Source of the DNA: Venatoribacter cucullus
GTDB lineage: Bacteria; Pseudomonadota; Gammaproteobacteria; Pseudomonadales; Oceanobacteraceae
Direction: 5' to 3'
DNA: 64,000 bases
Assembly (NCBI RefSeq): GCF_016132445.1
Contig: NZ_CP046056.1
Coordinates: forward strand, 2,039,501 to 2,103,500
Each line of letters opens with the position of its first letter. Position 1 is the stretch's first letter. Shown here in pieces: positions 62,573 through 64,000 of the stretch. Below the pieces are notes generated by a model that worked only from the letters and a program-made list of their open reading frames with translations, did not search any database and had not been told where the DNA came from. Made by a program: the position numbers and the translations under genes.

Positions 62573-64000
62573 CTAAACCAATCGTTCCCTGGCGGCAACT
62601 GTTAACCCCGTATCCGCACAAGGAAAACGCAGCGTCACCACGGTCCCCTTGCCCGGCGTGCTGTCGATCAGCAGGTCGCCGCCATGATGCTGCATAATGT
62701 TGTAAGCCACGGTCAGGCCCAGACCAGTGCCTTTACCGATTTCTTTACGGGTAAAAAACGGGTTAACGGCGCAGCTTAAATCGGCGGCATTCATGCCCAC
62801 ACCATTGTCTTTGATCATCACCGCCAGCCAGCCGGCCTCATGCTCACCGGCAATTTCGATGGTGCCTCCATCGGGCATGGCATCGCGGGCGTTATCCAGA
62901 ATATGGCGGAATACCAGCCGCACCTGGGTGCCCACACATTCCAGCTCGGGCAGGCCATCCAGCAATGACACCAGCCGGAAGCGTTTATCCTGCTGTAAAT
63001 CCAGTTCCTGCACCGCCTCCTGCACCAACAGAGCCACCGGCACCCGCTCTTTGGGTTGCTGGTCGCTGTCCGCAAAGGTACGCAGTTCGCGCACAATATT
63101 GCGTACCCGGTCGAGGCTTTGGCGGGTATTGCGCACCAGCTCCGGCGCATCACTGCGGACATAATCGAGATCGATGCTGTTACGCAAACGAAACAGCGAT
63201 TCCAGTAACTGCTCATCCGCAATCAGACGCTCGGCCAGTTCGTATTCATCGGTGAGCTGTAATAACTCGGCCAGGTACTCTCCGAGGGTAGCGATATTGC
63301 TGTACACCACCGCAATCGGGTTATTGATTTCATGGGCAATGCCGGCTGCCAGATGCCCTAAAGAGGCCATGCGCTGGGCCTGCAGCAGCAGGTCCTGCGT
63401 GCAGCGTAACTCATCCAGGCTGTGCTGCAGCTGATGGGTACGGGCGCGGACTTTTTCTTCCAGCTGTTCATTCATAAAGCGCACACGGCCTTCAGCTTCC
63501 TGGCGCTGCTGCACTTCCTGCTGCATTTGCCGCAGCAGGGCATTCATTTTGCTGACCAGTTCATCCAGTTCCGTGCCGCGCAAGCGCTGATCCACCTTGG
63601 GCAGGCGTTCGGCCGAGCGCGGATCCAGATTGACCAATAAGCGCATCAGCCGCCGTACCGGTGTGGTAATCCTGGCCCGCAACAATAAGGCCAGCACCAG
63701 CGCCAGTACGCTGTAGCGCAATACATCCAGCAATAAGGTAACGGCAGCCCGGCGGTTGAAACCGGGCCGGCTGAGACGGTCATCTGACCATAAATACAGG
63801 GTACCGATGCGGCGCGGAGTGTCGCTGTAGGTACCCGGCTCCAGCAGCGGGATACTGTGACGCCGGAAATACATCGCCTGCTGCTCATCCTGCAGCAACG
63901 CCGGACTGAAACCGGCATGGCGCACATAGCCGCTGTTGGTTTCTTCCACCCGGCTGGCCACGGCCGCCACATTCAATAACAGGCTGTCGAGAATGGATTC
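62573..64000 (-). CDS. Sensor histidine kinase, 5' end outside window
   Basis: The frame is open to the right edge, so the true start lies outside. The visible 475 residues include part of a periplasmic sensor region, a membrane segment (AVTLLLDVLRYSVLALVLAL), a HAMP domain (RITTPVRRLMRLLVNLDPRS), a coiled coil and a kinase core. The H box is LGHLAAGIAHEINNPIAVVY, the N box HILDNARDAM, and the G boxes KDNGVGM and KGTGLGLTVAYNIMQHHGGD. The H box type is that of ZraS/AtoS-like kinases. The ligand and cognate regulator are not in the window. Confidence 0.9.
   Translation of the reverse strand, partial: ESILDSLLLNVAAVASRVEETNSGYVRHAGFSPALLQDEQQAMYFRRHSIPLLEPGTYSDTPRRIGTLYLWSDDRLSRPGFNRRAAVTLLLDVLRYSVLALVLALLLRARITTPVRRLMRLLVNLDPRSAERLPKVDQRLRGTELDELVSKMNALLRQMQQEVQQRQEAEGRVRFMNEQLEEKVRARTHQLQHSLDELRCTQDLLLQAQRMASLGHLAAGIAHEINNPIAVVYSNIATLGEYLAELLQLTDEYELAERLIADEQLLESLFRLRNSIDLDYVRSDAPELVRNTRQSLDRVRNIVRELRTFADSDQQPKERVPVALLVQEAVQELDLQQDKRFRLVSLLDGLPELECVGTQVRLVFRHILDNARDAMPDGGTIEIAGEHEAGWLAVMIKDNGVGMNAADLSCAVNPFFTRKEIGKGTGLGLTVAYNIMQHHGGDLLIDSTPGKGTVVTLRFPCADTGLTVAARERLV

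Overview
The window looks like the chromosome of a motile, polarly flagellated gammaproteobacterium. The core genes, their order (rpsP-rimM-trmD-rplS, flgBCDE/flgFGHIJKL, cheV-cheR, flgA-flgM-flgN, pilU, purL, mltF, tadA) and the sigma-54/FliA promoter types fit a marine Oceanospirillales/Pseudomonadales-like organism. This placement is inferred from gene content; no rRNA is present.

The first 26 kb is a flagellar locus. Read on the minus strand it runs cheV-cheR, then flgBCDE from a sigma-54 promoter, then flgFGHI-orf97-flgJKL from a second sigma-54 promoter, then flagellin from a FliA promoter, flaG and fliD. The left edge cuts fliD. On the plus strand flgA (sigma-54), flgM (near-perfect FliA site), flgN and a PilZ flagellar brake gene (ycgR) follow. 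The filament, hook, hook-filament junction and cap proteins are all far larger than in enteric bacteria. A small module flanked by inverted repeats, holding an orphan MNT nucleotidyltransferase and an Rpn-type remnant, lies between flgL and flagellin. Between flgJ and orf97 lies 0.44 kb of hairpin-rich non-coding DNA.

From 26.2 to 41.2 kb come tRNA-Arg(CCT) and, abutting it, a tight three-gene operon: a ZorA-like MotA/ExbB channel, a ZorB-like OmpA protein and an unrecognised four-cysteine protein. Then follow two YbjQ-type genes with an M48 protease, trxB, a MshEN-type envelope protein, a TRAP transporter set with a lipoprotein, phoH2, a small secreted protein, a LOG-family gene and truC. 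After truC lies 750 bp of AT-rich DNA with several DnaA-box matches.

From 41.2 to 47.8 kb are dsbC, the rpsP-rimM-trmD-rplS operon, a Na/Pi symporter behind a possible Pho box, and pilU. Between pilU and purL sits a 7.6-kb mobile element bounded by a perfect 18-bp inverted repeat. It carries the gamma-mobile-trio genes gmtY-gmtZ-gmtX, a small HTH-like gene, and an integrase-less cassette array: aadA1 with its attC, a cassette without a confident ORF, and a lipoprotein cassette. The last 8.6 kb is housekeeping: purL, mltF, tadA, a thioesterase, yciH and a sensor kinase cut by the right edge.

The strongest leads are the gamma-mobile-trio element carrying aadA1, the ZorAB-like operon with a new third gene, and the expanded flagellar axial proteins that share modules.
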